A DNA stretch of 43,659 nucleotides from Planctomycetota bacterium (lineage in GTDB: Bacteria > Planctomycetota > UBA8108 > UBA1146): positions 6,154 to 49,812 of the forward strand of contig DUAN01000003.1 of assembly GCA_012960845.1 (NCBI GenBank). The letters run 5' to 3'. The notes below the pieces were generated by a model. The model searched no databases. It was not told the DNA's origin and was given only the letters and a program-made list of their open reading frames with translations. The translations under genes and the position numbers were made by a program. Below, in pieces: positions 10,488-18,983 of the stretch. Every line of letters starts with the position of its first letter. The stretch's first letter is position 1.

Positions 10488-11329
10488 GTGAGAAACGAGA
10501 CGATGTCGGTCACCGCAGCATGATACTACTGCTGCTGCTGGGAGCGCTGCTGCCCACCCCCCTGAAGGGGGATACGGTGCTGCTGGTCAATGGCAGTCGT
10601 ATCGATGGACTGGTTCTCGATCAGGACCAGAAGCGTCTGGTGCTGCAGATCGGTGGATTGGGGACGATGCAGATCCCCAACTCGACGGTCCGCTCCATCG
10701 AGAAAAATCGCCGGATCGGACCTTCTGTTGGCGATTCCACGGGTTCTGATCGCCAGCAGCCAGCTCCACCGGTTACGCCAGTGGTTCCCCCGCAGAAGAA
10801 GACTCGGTCGCCACTACTGCTGCCCAGGGCGGATTCCAGGGTAAAATTGCCAGCGGAACTCCCCGAGTTGTCGGGCCGTAAGATTCAACAGGTGAAGGAA
10901 TGGGTGGGGGAACTGCAGCGCCAACGGGCCCGAAATCGTTCTCGAGCCGAACAACAGCTGGCTACGGTGGGCCCCGCTGCGATTCCCTTTGTGATCCCCG
11001 TGGCCCGCTCCTCCTTCGATCTGGCGAGGATTTCGGCGCTGAGGATTTTGCTCAAAACTCCTCATTTCAGGAGTGTAGATGTGGCCCTGGAAGGACTCTC
11101 TGCAGACAATCGGTGGGTTCGTAAACTATCATGGCAGTTGATCGTGAACATCAGCGGAATCTCCGGTGAGTATTCCTGGGATCGGCAGAAGCTGTCAGCA
11201 AAAAGGGCACAACAAAGCCGACGCTGGCACCTATGGGTCCAGCAACAGCGACGTCTGTACGAGAAGCAGCGGATGTGGAATCAAGATCAGTACAAGTTGC
11301 GCGGTGAGTCAACACACTCCGGCCGATAA
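10484..11329 (+). CDS. Secreted protein of unknown function with signal peptide and small beta-barrel-like N-terminal motif
   Basis: Signal-like MILLLLLGALLPTPLKG then DTVLLVNGSRIDGLVLDQDQKRLVLQIGGLGTMQIPNSTVRSIEK; 4-nt overlap with previous CDS. Confidence 0.7.
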   Translation: MSEKRDDVGHRSMILLLLLGALLPTPLKGDTVLLVNGSRIDGLVLDQDQKRLVLQIGGLGTMQIPNSTVRSIEKNRRIGPSVGDSTGSDRQQPAPPVTPVVPPQKKTRSPLLLPRADSRVKLPAELPELSGRKIQQVKEWVGELQRQRARNRSRAEQQLATVGPAAIPFVIPVARSSFDLARISALRILLKTPHFRSVDVALEGLSADNRWVRKLSWQLIVNISGISGEYSWDRQKLSAKRAQQSRRWHLWVQQQRRLYEKQRMWNQDQYKLRGESTHSGR

Positions 11330-11416
11330 CTGCCTTATCAAGCGTGCTACTTTGTTGAATTGACGACTCTCTGGTAACGCTTCTCTTCCCCAGCAATTTC
11401 AGATCACATCGATGCG

Positions 11417-11769
11417 TCACCCTTGCGAGGTGAGTCTGGCTTTGCTACGGTCGGGCGCTGCCGTGGAGGTGCGAACACGATGAACTTTCGTTGCGATCGG
11501 GAGTTCCTTTCCCCTCCGGCAGATTCGTTCTTGAAGTGACTCCGATCCTGTCATCTGGCAGGAATAAAACGATGCATGATCGACTGGTAAAGTCGATGGG
11601 AGAGATTCGCCCAGGTGCGAATCGACTCCGGGTCCGCATCCACTGAAAGTCTGATGTCTTCTGACGTCGGACAATGGGTAGGAGTTCTTCAGGCAAATCT
11701 GCAGGTCCGTTTTGATCATCTGTGATGACGGAGCGGTCAGATTAGATCTTGCATCGGAGACATCCGATG
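11417..11769 (+). ncRNA. Candidate structured RNA (hairpin-dense intergenic region upstream of dnaA); strand uncertain
   Basis: Consecutive perfect or near-perfect hairpins at 11495-11547, 11547-11562, 11579-11597, 11604-11623, 11649-11672 (nested in ~11625-11685), 11716-11728, 11752-11769. Confidence 0.4.
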
Positions 11770-11981
11770 GTTCGAGAAGAGTGTGTTTGAGTTTGTCGTA
11801 TCGGTGCCACGTGGTGAGGTGAAATGAATTTTTCTGTGGTTCGATTCGACGTCTTCAATGTGTTCCATTTCGTTGAGTGACCGCTGACATGCGGGATCAC
11901 CAGTGAGATATGCAGATGCGTGGATGATTCGAATTCTTGAATGGGGGGGGGAATAGGTTGGGCGCTCAGGAAATTACTTCC

Positions 11982-13418
11982 ATGAACGCAGATCTGCACT
12001 GGGATCATCTCCGTGCGGCCATCACCCCCATCATCGGGGATGCCCAGATGGGAAGATGGTTTCGACGGGTCACACCCGTGGTGGTGGATGCAAGTGTGCT
12101 CCAACTACATCTGGAGAGCCGTTTCTCGCTCGAGAAAATCGCCAACAATTTCAAAGATGTATTGCAGTCTGAAGCCCGAAAATTGGGCCTCGACTCGGTT
12201 CAATTGCGACTCGCTAGCGCCCCTCCTGCGGAGCTGCCGACGGAGGTGCGCCAGCTCCCGTTGGGCGGTCCAGTCGGCCGAGGCGGTCCAGTCGGGCCAG
12301 AGGACCCACCCTTGACGGTAGCAGGCGCGATGGCGCCCGCTCCGGCGACCGATCCGGGGAGCGCAGTGGCGAGGCCCCTGGACGGGGTGCTGACCCGCCG
12401 ACCCGATGGACTGCGCCGCGATCATACGCTGGATCGATTTGTCGTGGGTCAGGCCAATCGACTGGCTTATTCAGCGGCTCTGGAAGTGCTACGGACTCCA
12501 GGGATCTCCTTCAATCCACTGTTCCTCCATGGCGGATGTGGGTTGGGAAAGACCCACCTTCTGCAAGCGATCACCCGGCAGTTCTTCATCCAGGGAGAGC
12601 GACGGATGAGATATCTTCCCGCCGAACATTTCGTACATCAGTTCATTCGAGCTCTGCAGCAAAAAACTCTCCATCAGTTCAGGAAGAGTTTTCGGGAATT
12701 GAGGGTTCTCGCCATCGATGACATCCAGGCCTTCGCAGGCAAGCCGAGTAGTCAGCAGGAACTGCTGGAAACGGTGGATGCGATCGCTCAACGGGGGGGA
12801 CAGGTATTGTTGGCTTGTGATGTTCCTCCTCGGAAATTGGATCGTCTTCATCGTCAGTTGAAGAATCGATTTTCCGCAGGCTTGGTGGTGTTGGTCGACC
12901 CTCCTGACCAGCAGACAAGAATTTCGATTCTGAGGCAGGAAGTCGTGCGCGGTGGAGTTCATGTTCCCGAGGAAGTGATCCACCACATCGCTGGGGAAGT
13001 GAGGAACAGCAGCCGTGAGTTGTTGGGTGCCCTGGTGCGAGTAGTCGCAGAGTGTGAACTGTCCAACTCGGCGGTCTCCCTCCCGCAAGCGAGAGCGATT
13101 CTAGATCCGATCGCAATCACACTTCAGAGAAGGATTACCATCGACATCATCATCGATCGAATCGGCCGGCGCTGGGGCATTCCTCCCGAAGAGATCGTCT
13201 CGAGATCGAAGACCCGCAATACCTCGATGGCGAGAAATGTTGCGACCTATCTCGCGAGGATATTGACGGATCATTCGCTGGCCGAAATTGGCGAGAAGAT
13301 GGGGGGGCGATCCCATTCGACCGTCAGTAGTTCGTTCCGAAAGATCCAGCAGGCGATCTCTACCGATCTGGAACTCCGTGCCGAGATCGATAAAACGATG
13401 AAGGACCTTCGTGGTTGA
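11982..13418 (+). CDS. dnaA: Chromosomal replication initiator DnaA
   Basis: LHGGCGLGKTHLLQAI Walker A, VLAIDDIQAF Walker B, LKNRFSAGLVV, C-terminal HTH MARNVATYLARILTDHSLAEIGEKMGGRSHSTV. Confidence 0.95.
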   Translation: MNADLHWDHLRAAITPIIGDAQMGRWFRRVTPVVVDASVLQLHLESRFSLEKIANNFKDVLQSEARKLGLDSVQLRLASAPPAELPTEVRQLPLGGPVGRGGPVGPEDPPLTVAGAMAPAPATDPGSAVARPLDGVLTRRPDGLRRDHTLDRFVVGQANRLAYSAALEVLRTPGISFNPLFLHGGCGLGKTHLLQAITRQFFIQGERRMRYLPAEHFVHQFIRALQQKTLHQFRKSFRELRVLAIDDIQAFAGKPSSQQELLETVDAIAQRGGQVLLACDVPPRKLDRLHRQLKNRFSAGLVVLVDPPDQQTRISILRQEVVRGGVHVPEEVIHHIAGEVRNSSRELLGALVRVVAECELSNSAVSLPQARAILDPIAITLQRRITIDIIIDRIGRRWGIPPEEIVSRSKTRNTSMARNVATYLARILTDHSLAEIGEKMGGRSHSTVSSSFRKIQQAISTDLELRAEIDKTMKDLRG

Positions 13419-13433
13419 TGGGTTGGAGGCCCG

Positions 13434-15506
13434 ATGGGCGAGGCGAATCCTGAGCCTGACTCTCTTCCCCGGGCCGCGCTAGATCCGGATCCTCTACAGT
13501 CTCCCTTGCAGGAACTGCAAGGGGTCGGTCCTGCCACTGCTCAGCGATTTCAAAGGCTCGGCCTCGAAACCTTCGGAGACTTGCTGCACCATTTCCCTGT
13601 TCGCCATGAAGATTTGATCGTGCACGGCAAGATCCGAGATGTTCCCGATGGTGGTCGCAGGAGTATTTTCGGTACCATCGATGCACCTGCGGAGTGGATC
13701 CCATCGGGACGTGGTCGCTGGGAAGCTCGGCTAAGATCCGCCGATGAGCCGGAGCAGGAGGTGACCCTTCACTGGTTCACCCGCTATCCTCCGCCGATCG
13801 GGGATCGCTGGCAGGGTTGGGCTACCGGAGCGATTCGCCGCTTTCAGACCCCGGTGTTGGCACATCCGAGTTTGAGCCGCTGCGACCAACGGGAACCGCT
13901 TCCGACCGGGCACGGCCAGATCGTGGCGGTGTATCCTTCCACCGATGGACTCTCCCAGGCTTTGATCCGCAATTCCATCCAGCGAATATTCGAGGGTACC
14001 GATCTGGCCTTCGATGATGCGGTGCCAGCGATCATCGGTTGCGATAGAAACCTGCTGGACATTTACCGCGGATATCATTCGCCGGCCAGTTCTGCCGAAT
14101 GCGAAGCGTGTCGATCGTGGCTGGCGCGCATCGAGTTGTATCTTCACGCCATCCAGCAGGCTCGCACGCGGGCTCGGCGGATGGCTCGAGAGATCGATCG
14201 GTTGGTGGTAAGTGCCACTCTGGAGCAGAGAATTCTCGCCAGAATTCCCTACTCCCTGACCAAAGCCCAGCAACGAGTGGTGCAGGAGATTCGCGGTGAT
14301 CTGGCTGCGGGCTTTCCGATGGCGCGCCTGGTTCAGGGAGATGTGGGCAGTGGAAAGACGGCGGTGGCGATCTGGGCCATCCTGGCTCTGGCTGCGACGG
14401 GTCGTCAATCGGTGCTGATTGCACCCACTACCGCTCTGGCGGAGCAGCACCGCCTCACCCTCGAAAAATATCTGGACGGATCACGCCTCAAGGTGGCCGA
14501 GGTGATCACAGGAACCCAGGACGATATCAAGGAATCGATCGCCCGGGGAGAGGTGTTGATCGCAGTGGGGACCACCGCGTTACTCTCCTCCTCGGTGAAG
14601 TTCAACGATCTTGCGTTGGTGGTGGTCGATGAGGAGCAGCGGTTCGGCGTTCAGCAGCGTCAACTACTCGCCTCGAAGGGGGATCACGTTCACCGTTTAC
14701 ATCTGACGGCGACCCCGATTCCTCGGAGTCTTGCGCTGGCTCTTCGCGGAGACTTCGATCTGTCCAGGATCGATGAACGGCCCCCTGGTCGGCCCCAGGT
14801 GAAGACCCGTCGGGTCGACCCGGATCAATTGAACGATGCGATGGAGTTCCTCGAACGGGAAATCGCCGGTGGGAACCGAGTGATGTTCGTGGTTCCTCGC
14901 ATCGAGGATGGGGATGGAGATGATCCGATCGGCGTCGAACAACTGGCCCAGAAGTTGAGGAAGACGGTGCTGGGAGATGTGGGAATTTCGATCCTTCACG
15001 GCAAACTATCCCACGATCAACGGAATTCGACGATGGCGCGATTCCGTGACGGTTCGTCTCCGGTGCTGGTCGCCACCAGCATCGTCGAAGTGGGACTCGA
15101 TGTGCCGGAACTGACGGTGTTGTGGATCGAGGGAGCGGATCGATTTGGCCTGGCTCAATTACATCAGTTAAGAGGAAGGGTCGGCAGAAGTGAGCGTCCA
15201 TCCTGGTGTTTCTTCAGTGCGGAGCCCTCCTCGCAGGTGGCGGCTGAGCGACTCCAGGCGTTCCTCGACGAAGATGACGGATTCCTGCTCGCCGAACGAG
15301 ATCTTCACCTGAGAGGAGGAGGGGATGTCAGCGGAGAGCGGCAGAGTGGTCGCAGTGAGTTCTTACTGGCCAGACCTCTGCAGGATCTCCCGGCATTTCA
15401 GGGGCTGGCAAAGGCCGCTGGAGAACGGTTGGAGGATGGAGAAGAAGAACCGCAGGGCTCTCTCCTCGCACGATTGGGCCGATATTTGGGACCACACTCC
15501 GATTGA
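13434..15506 (+). CDS. recG: ATP-dependent DNA helicase RecG
   Basis: LQELQGVGPATAQRFQRLGLETFGDLLHHFP, LVQGDVGSGKTAVA, VVDEEQRFGVQQRQ, LTATPIPRSLAL, SIVEVGLDVPELTVLWIEGADRFGLAQLHQLRGRVGRS. Confidence 0.97.
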   Translation: MGEANPEPDSLPRAALDPDPLQSPLQELQGVGPATAQRFQRLGLETFGDLLHHFPVRHEDLIVHGKIRDVPDGGRRSIFGTIDAPAEWIPSGRGRWEARLRSADEPEQEVTLHWFTRYPPPIGDRWQGWATGAIRRFQTPVLAHPSLSRCDQREPLPTGHGQIVAVYPSTDGLSQALIRNSIQRIFEGTDLAFDDAVPAIIGCDRNLLDIYRGYHSPASSAECEACRSWLARIELYLHAIQQARTRARRMAREIDRLVVSATLEQRILARIPYSLTKAQQRVVQEIRGDLAAGFPMARLVQGDVGSGKTAVAIWAILALAATGRQSVLIAPTTALAEQHRLTLEKYLDGSRLKVAEVITGTQDDIKESIARGEVLIAVGTTALLSSSVKFNDLALVVVDEEQRFGVQQRQLLASKGDHVHRLHLTATPIPRSLALALRGDFDLSRIDERPPGRPQVKTRRVDPDQLNDAMEFLEREIAGGNRVMFVVPRIEDGDGDDPIGVEQLAQKLRKTVLGDVGISILHGKLSHDQRNSTMARFRDGSSPVLVATSIVEVGLDVPELTVLWIEGADRFGLAQLHQLRGRVGRSERPSWCFFSAEPSSQVAAERLQAFLDEDDGFLLAERDLHLRGGGDVSGERQSGRSEFLLARPLQDLPAFQGLAKAAGERLEDGEEEPQGSLLARLGRYLGPHSD

Positions 15507-15843
15507 CCCTCCGATCGCCGGCTTCCTGGCGACCGATCCTGGCGACCCCTTGCCCATGGGCGGCTCTGGGCTACAATCTACACTCGGGGTGAAGGAGCCA
15601 GATCCAGGCCTTTCTCGCCGCGTGGTTTCCCGAGAGTCCATTCGAGAAACAATGACGAAATGGTGTTGAATCTGCGAGTCGCTGGTGCGTCATCGGATGT
15701 GTCATCGGATGCGGCATCCATCGGATTTCGTTGCCCGATGAGTTGCGAGGGTGACCATCAGTTCAACCGGGATTATTGCAGATCTACTGCTTGTCGGATC
15801 CAGCAGTAGAGAAGTCTTGTGAATCAGATGAAAGGAATCTGAC

Positions 15844-16236
15844 ATGACACGGAATCAAACACAGAACCAAACCACCTCCTCACCGCCGTTGGGCGGACGA
15901 TTCTGGCTTGCGCTGGCGCTGGGGATCTCCCTGGGAGCCAATGGCGTGCTGTGGATGTCTCCACAGGAGTCGAAGTCGGCCTACGGCCAGGACAGTGGCT
16001 CCAGTAACGGGTACATCATGACTTCTTTCGTGATGCAGGGCAAAGGACAGGCGGAAGGGCTTGCCATCCTGGACACCAACGCGAAGAGGTTGTGGACCGG
16101 CTACGAAAGTGGGAACGGTTTCCAACTGTACAGTATTCGTGATATTTCCTATGACTTGGTACCTCAGTCCTACTCGGCCAAGGGCAAGCAAAAACCCACT
16201 GTTGAAGAAATGAAGAAGGGTGGTCGCAACAAATAG
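15844..16236 (+). CDS. Small exported/membrane protein of unknown function
   Basis: 130 aa; N-terminal hydrophobic FWLALALGISLGANGVLW; start follows GAAAGGAATCTGAC. Confidence 0.65.
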   Translation: MTRNQTQNQTTSSPPLGGRFWLALALGISLGANGVLWMSPQESKSAYGQDSGSSNGYIMTSFVMQGKGQAEGLAILDTNAKRLWTGYESGNGFQLYSIRDISYDLVPQSYSAKGKQKPTVEEMKKGGRNK

Positions 16237-16264
16237 TGCGACCACCATGGGAAGGTCCGATTCG

Positions 16265-16906
16265 ATGTCTGATCGCATGAACTTTGACCAGGCGGCTGCG
16301 ATGCTGGGAATCTCTGCAGAGGAACTGCAAGGACTGGTGAGTAACCAGGAGATTCGGGCGGAGCATGATGGAGGCGAAGTGGTTTTCCGCAAGGGAGACC
16401 TCGAAGCTTTTCAGAATAGCCGTTCCACCGAGCCGACCGTGGTCCTTTCGGAATCTTCCGACGGATTGCTGGAGGATGGAGGCCTCGAACTCGAGGACCT
16501 TTCCTCCGAGGAAACCGTGCTCAACATCGAGGGTCTCCTCGAAGATGAAGGTGGAATCCTCGAAGGGGAGATGGAACTGGACCTGGGAGGAGTAGGAGAT
16601 GAGACGGTGCTCGACACCGACGAACTCTCCTTTGATGACTCCTTCGATTTCTCCGATGACGAGACTGTGGGGGATACCGGAGCGGATGATTTACTGCTCA
16701 CGGGTGCCACCGAGATGCAGATGGTGCGGAAGAAGCCTGCAACGGCGATGACTGCGCTGCTGGCCCTGACGGTCTTGCTGATGCTGGTTCCCACCGCATT
16801 GCTGATGAACCTGATCAACGGAGATGGGAGTTTTCCCGCCTGGGGATCGGAAGCGGCTGTGGCCTTCATGAATGGACTTGTGGAATCGGTGGTCGACGCA
16901 TTTTGA
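16265..16906 (+). CDS. Protein with excisionase/MerR-like HTH, acidic linker and C-terminal TM segment
   Basis: MNFDQAAAMLGISAEELQGLVSNQEIRAEHDGGEVVFRKGDLEAFQ; Glu/Asp-rich middle; TALLALTVLLMLVPTALLMNLI. Confidence 0.7.
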   Translation: MSDRMNFDQAAAMLGISAEELQGLVSNQEIRAEHDGGEVVFRKGDLEAFQNSRSTEPTVVLSESSDGLLEDGGLELEDLSSEETVLNIEGLLEDEGGILEGEMELDLGGVGDETVLDTDELSFDDSFDFSDDETVGDTGADDLLLTGATEMQMVRKKPATAMTALLALTVLLMLVPTALLMNLINGDGSFPAWGSEAAVAFMNGLVESVVDAF

Positions 16907-16949
16907 TACGCCAAGTTTGATACGCCAAGTTTGATACGCCAAGTTTGAT
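16902..16949. repeat. Tandem repeat, 14-bp unit TTTGATACGCCAAG x3 plus partial TTTGAT
   Basis: TTTGATACGCCAAGTTTGATACGCCAAGTTTGATACGCCAAGTTTGAT; first unit contains the stop codon of the upstream CDS. Confidence 0.95.
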
Positions 16950-16976
16950 CACAGGTTGAATCCTATCGTTGAGCAG

Positions 16977-17017
16977 GAGCCCGGCTCCGGTGACCCTCGG
17001 TTGCCGGAGCCGGGCTC
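16977..17017. terminator. Strong GC-rich hairpin, probable terminator
   Basis: GAGCCCGGCTCCGG ... CCGGAGCCGGGCTC, perfect 14-bp stem, 13-nt loop, then GTTAT. Confidence 0.65.
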
Positions 17018-17273
17018 GTTATACGTCGGTGGGAGGATCAGGGAACAGCGGGAGGTCAGAGTCGTGGGCCAGAGTGGGAGGCTGGATGAGGATGCCAGTC
17101 GCCGCCGTGATTCCTCCCCAGATCGACGATCTCTGTGAACTGCAAACCGAGCCAAATCGGAATGGATCCATGACTATCGTCCAGGTCGTCCCCGTGGCAC
17201 ACTGTGCGCATCCGGGGGCGCTGCGACCGAGTGGAGCCCGGCCCCGGTGGGCTCCGGAAAGGATCTCCACACC

Positions 17274-18041
17274 ATGATTAGCCTTCCTTTGATTCACCAT
17301 CTGGAGCAGAACCGTAGCGGTTGGACGCGGCTCCTGCTGCTCTTGCTGGTGCCAATATTGTTCAGTTCCTGTGTTCCCTACGTCAAGTACGAAGACGTGG
17401 CGACGCGCTTGAAGCGAGTCAACCGTGTCAACACTGACATGGAAAAGCGACTGAAGGATTCGCAATTGACCGGCTACGAGGGAGATGCACAGTTACAACG
17501 AGCCAGTGCTCGCATCGAATCGCTCCAGGTCGAACTTGCGGGTGTCATGCAAGAACGAGACGTGCTCCAGCATTCTAATTCCGCCTTGTCCCAGAGCCTT
17601 ACGGATGTCCCGAAGGTGATCATATCGACGGAACAGTTTGCTCCCCAGGTGAGGACCAATCCCGAGACCGGTGGGTTGATGCTCAACAACGAATTGCTAT
17701 TTGCCAAGGGACGCAGCGTCCTGGCGAAGAAGGGCAAGGAGTTGATCGGGGAACTGATCAAAATGATCCAGCGAGATTATCCAGGTCGATACATCTTCAT
17801 CGATGGGCATACGGACAACACACCGATCCAGAAATCCAAGAATGCGGATAACTGGGAGCTGGGAGCGAAGCGGGCTCATGTGGTGTTCCAGGAATTTGTC
17901 AAACAAGGAATCGACAAGTCACTGATCAGTCTGACCTCGAATGGTTGGGCCAAGCCAGTTCCAGGGGTGGATCCCGATACAGAGTCGGGTCGTTCTCAAT
18001 GCCGTAGGGTAGAGATTCGCATCGGGTCTGCTGGAAAGTGA
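17274..18041 (+). CDS. OmpA-family (peptidoglycan-binding) lipoprotein
   Basis: Lipobox-like LFSSC; coiled region; C-terminal FIDGHTDNTPIQKSKNADNWELGAKRAHVVFQEFVKQGIDKSLISLTSNGWAKPV...GRSQCRRVEIRI. Confidence 0.9.
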   Translation: MISLPLIHHLEQNRSGWTRLLLLLLVPILFSSCVPYVKYEDVATRLKRVNRVNTDMEKRLKDSQLTGYEGDAQLQRASARIESLQVELAGVMQERDVLQHSNSALSQSLTDVPKVIISTEQFAPQVRTNPETGGLMLNNELLFAKGRSVLAKKGKELIGELIKMIQRDYPGRYIFIDGHTDNTPIQKSKNADNWELGAKRAHVVFQEFVKQGIDKSLISLTSNGWAKPVPGVDPDTESGRSQCRRVEIRIGSAGK

Positions 18042-18093
18042 TGCCATTGCGGCCAGTCGAATGAGCTCGAGAAATAAAAACTGGGTAGATGCC

Positions 18094-18140
18094 AGAGAGA
18101 CGGAGAATCAGTGATGACTGATTCTCCGTCTCTCTTTTCT
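18094..18140 (+). terminator. Perfect 19-bp hairpin overlapping the ksgA start (terminator and/or translational control element)
   Basis: AGAGAGACGGAGAATCAGT-GATG-ACTGATTCTCCGTCTCTCT followed by TTTCT; loop contains ATG 18114. Confidence 0.75.
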
Positions 18141-18983
18141 CGTCAAAGAGTTCTTGAAGATCTTCGAGCTCTGGGCTTTCGGTTTCAGGAAAAACGAGGT
18201 CAGAATTTCCTGTTTGACTCCAACCTGCTCGAAGCCCTGGTTCGCGATTCTGGAATCGAGGCGGGAGATCGAGTGCTGGAAGTGGGGCCTGGTGCAGGGA
18301 CCCTGACCCGGGTGCTGCTCGAGCTGGAATGTCAGGTCACCTCGGTCGAGATCGACCCGTTACTGTGCCAGTACCTGCGCGAGCGATTTGATCAGCCACA
18401 ATTCCGGTTGATCGAAGGGGACGTGCTGGAAACCAAGAATCGACTCTCGAGGAGGGTGCTGGCTGATCTGGACCCTTCGGAGGGGCAGCGCAAGGGGTTT
18501 CACCTGGTGTCAAACCTGCCCTATTCGATTGCCGGGCCACTGGTGGCGATGCTGGTTGCCGAGAGAGAAGACCTCCAGAGCATCGGCGTGCTGGTCCAAC
18601 GGGAGATGGCTCAGCGCTGGGTGGCGTCCGCCGGAAGCCGAGAATTTGGCACCACCTCGGTGCTACTGGCACTGACGGGGATTGGCAAGATCTCCAGGTC
18701 AGTCCCTGCGGCCGCCTTCGTCCCCGCTCCCAGAGTAGAATCCAGTTTCTTCACCTGGACCCGAGACTGCGATCGGGCGCCACTACCGGCAGGCCTGGTC
18801 AAGTTGGTTCGTCATTGCTTCCAGTTTCGCCGCAAGACGCTGGGGAAAATCCTCCGGCAGCAACTTTCACCAGAGGATTCCTGGTGGCATCAAGAAGGGG
18901 TTGAGACTTCGATCCGACCCGACCAGATGACGCCAAATCAGTGGGCCTCCCTGGCTCTTCGATTCGATTCAGAATCGGTCTGA
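18114..18983 (+). CDS. ksgA: 16S rRNA dimethyladenosine transferase RsmA/KsgA
   Basis: EKRGQNFLFDSNLLEALVRDSGIEAGDRVLEVGPGAGTLTRVLLE, VSNLPYSIAGPLV, AAFVPAPRVESSFF. Confidence 0.93.
   Translation: MTDSPSLFSRQRVLEDLRALGFRFQEKRGQNFLFDSNLLEALVRDSGIEAGDRVLEVGPGAGTLTRVLLELECQVTSVEIDPLLCQYLRERFDQPQFRLIEGDVLETKNRLSRRVLADLDPSEGQRKGFHLVSNLPYSIAGPLVAMLVAEREDLQSIGVLVQREMAQRWVASAGSREFGTTSVLLALTGIGKISRSVPAAAFVPAPRVESSFFTWTRDCDRAPLPAGLVKLVRHCFQFRRKTLGKILRQQLSPEDSWWHQEGVETSIRPDQMTPNQWASLALRFDSESV

Noticed and set aside
11943-11951. G9 homopolymer just upstream of dnaA, and G7 runs inside dnaA, as phase-variation switches
   Set aside because: G7-G8 runs also occur in rho (about 1100) and polA (about 4204), so this appears to be ordinary sequence composition; no evidence for a switch.
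11330-11981. oriC next to dnaA
   Set aside because: No TTATCCACA-like box cluster or clear AT-rich unwinding element was seen, and dnaN is not adjacent; kept only as a structured-region candidate.
11330-11981. tmRNA or 6S RNA as identity of the hairpin-rich region
   Set aside because: No tRNA-like 3' domain with acceptor pairing, and no single long bubble-containing stem, was found by eye.
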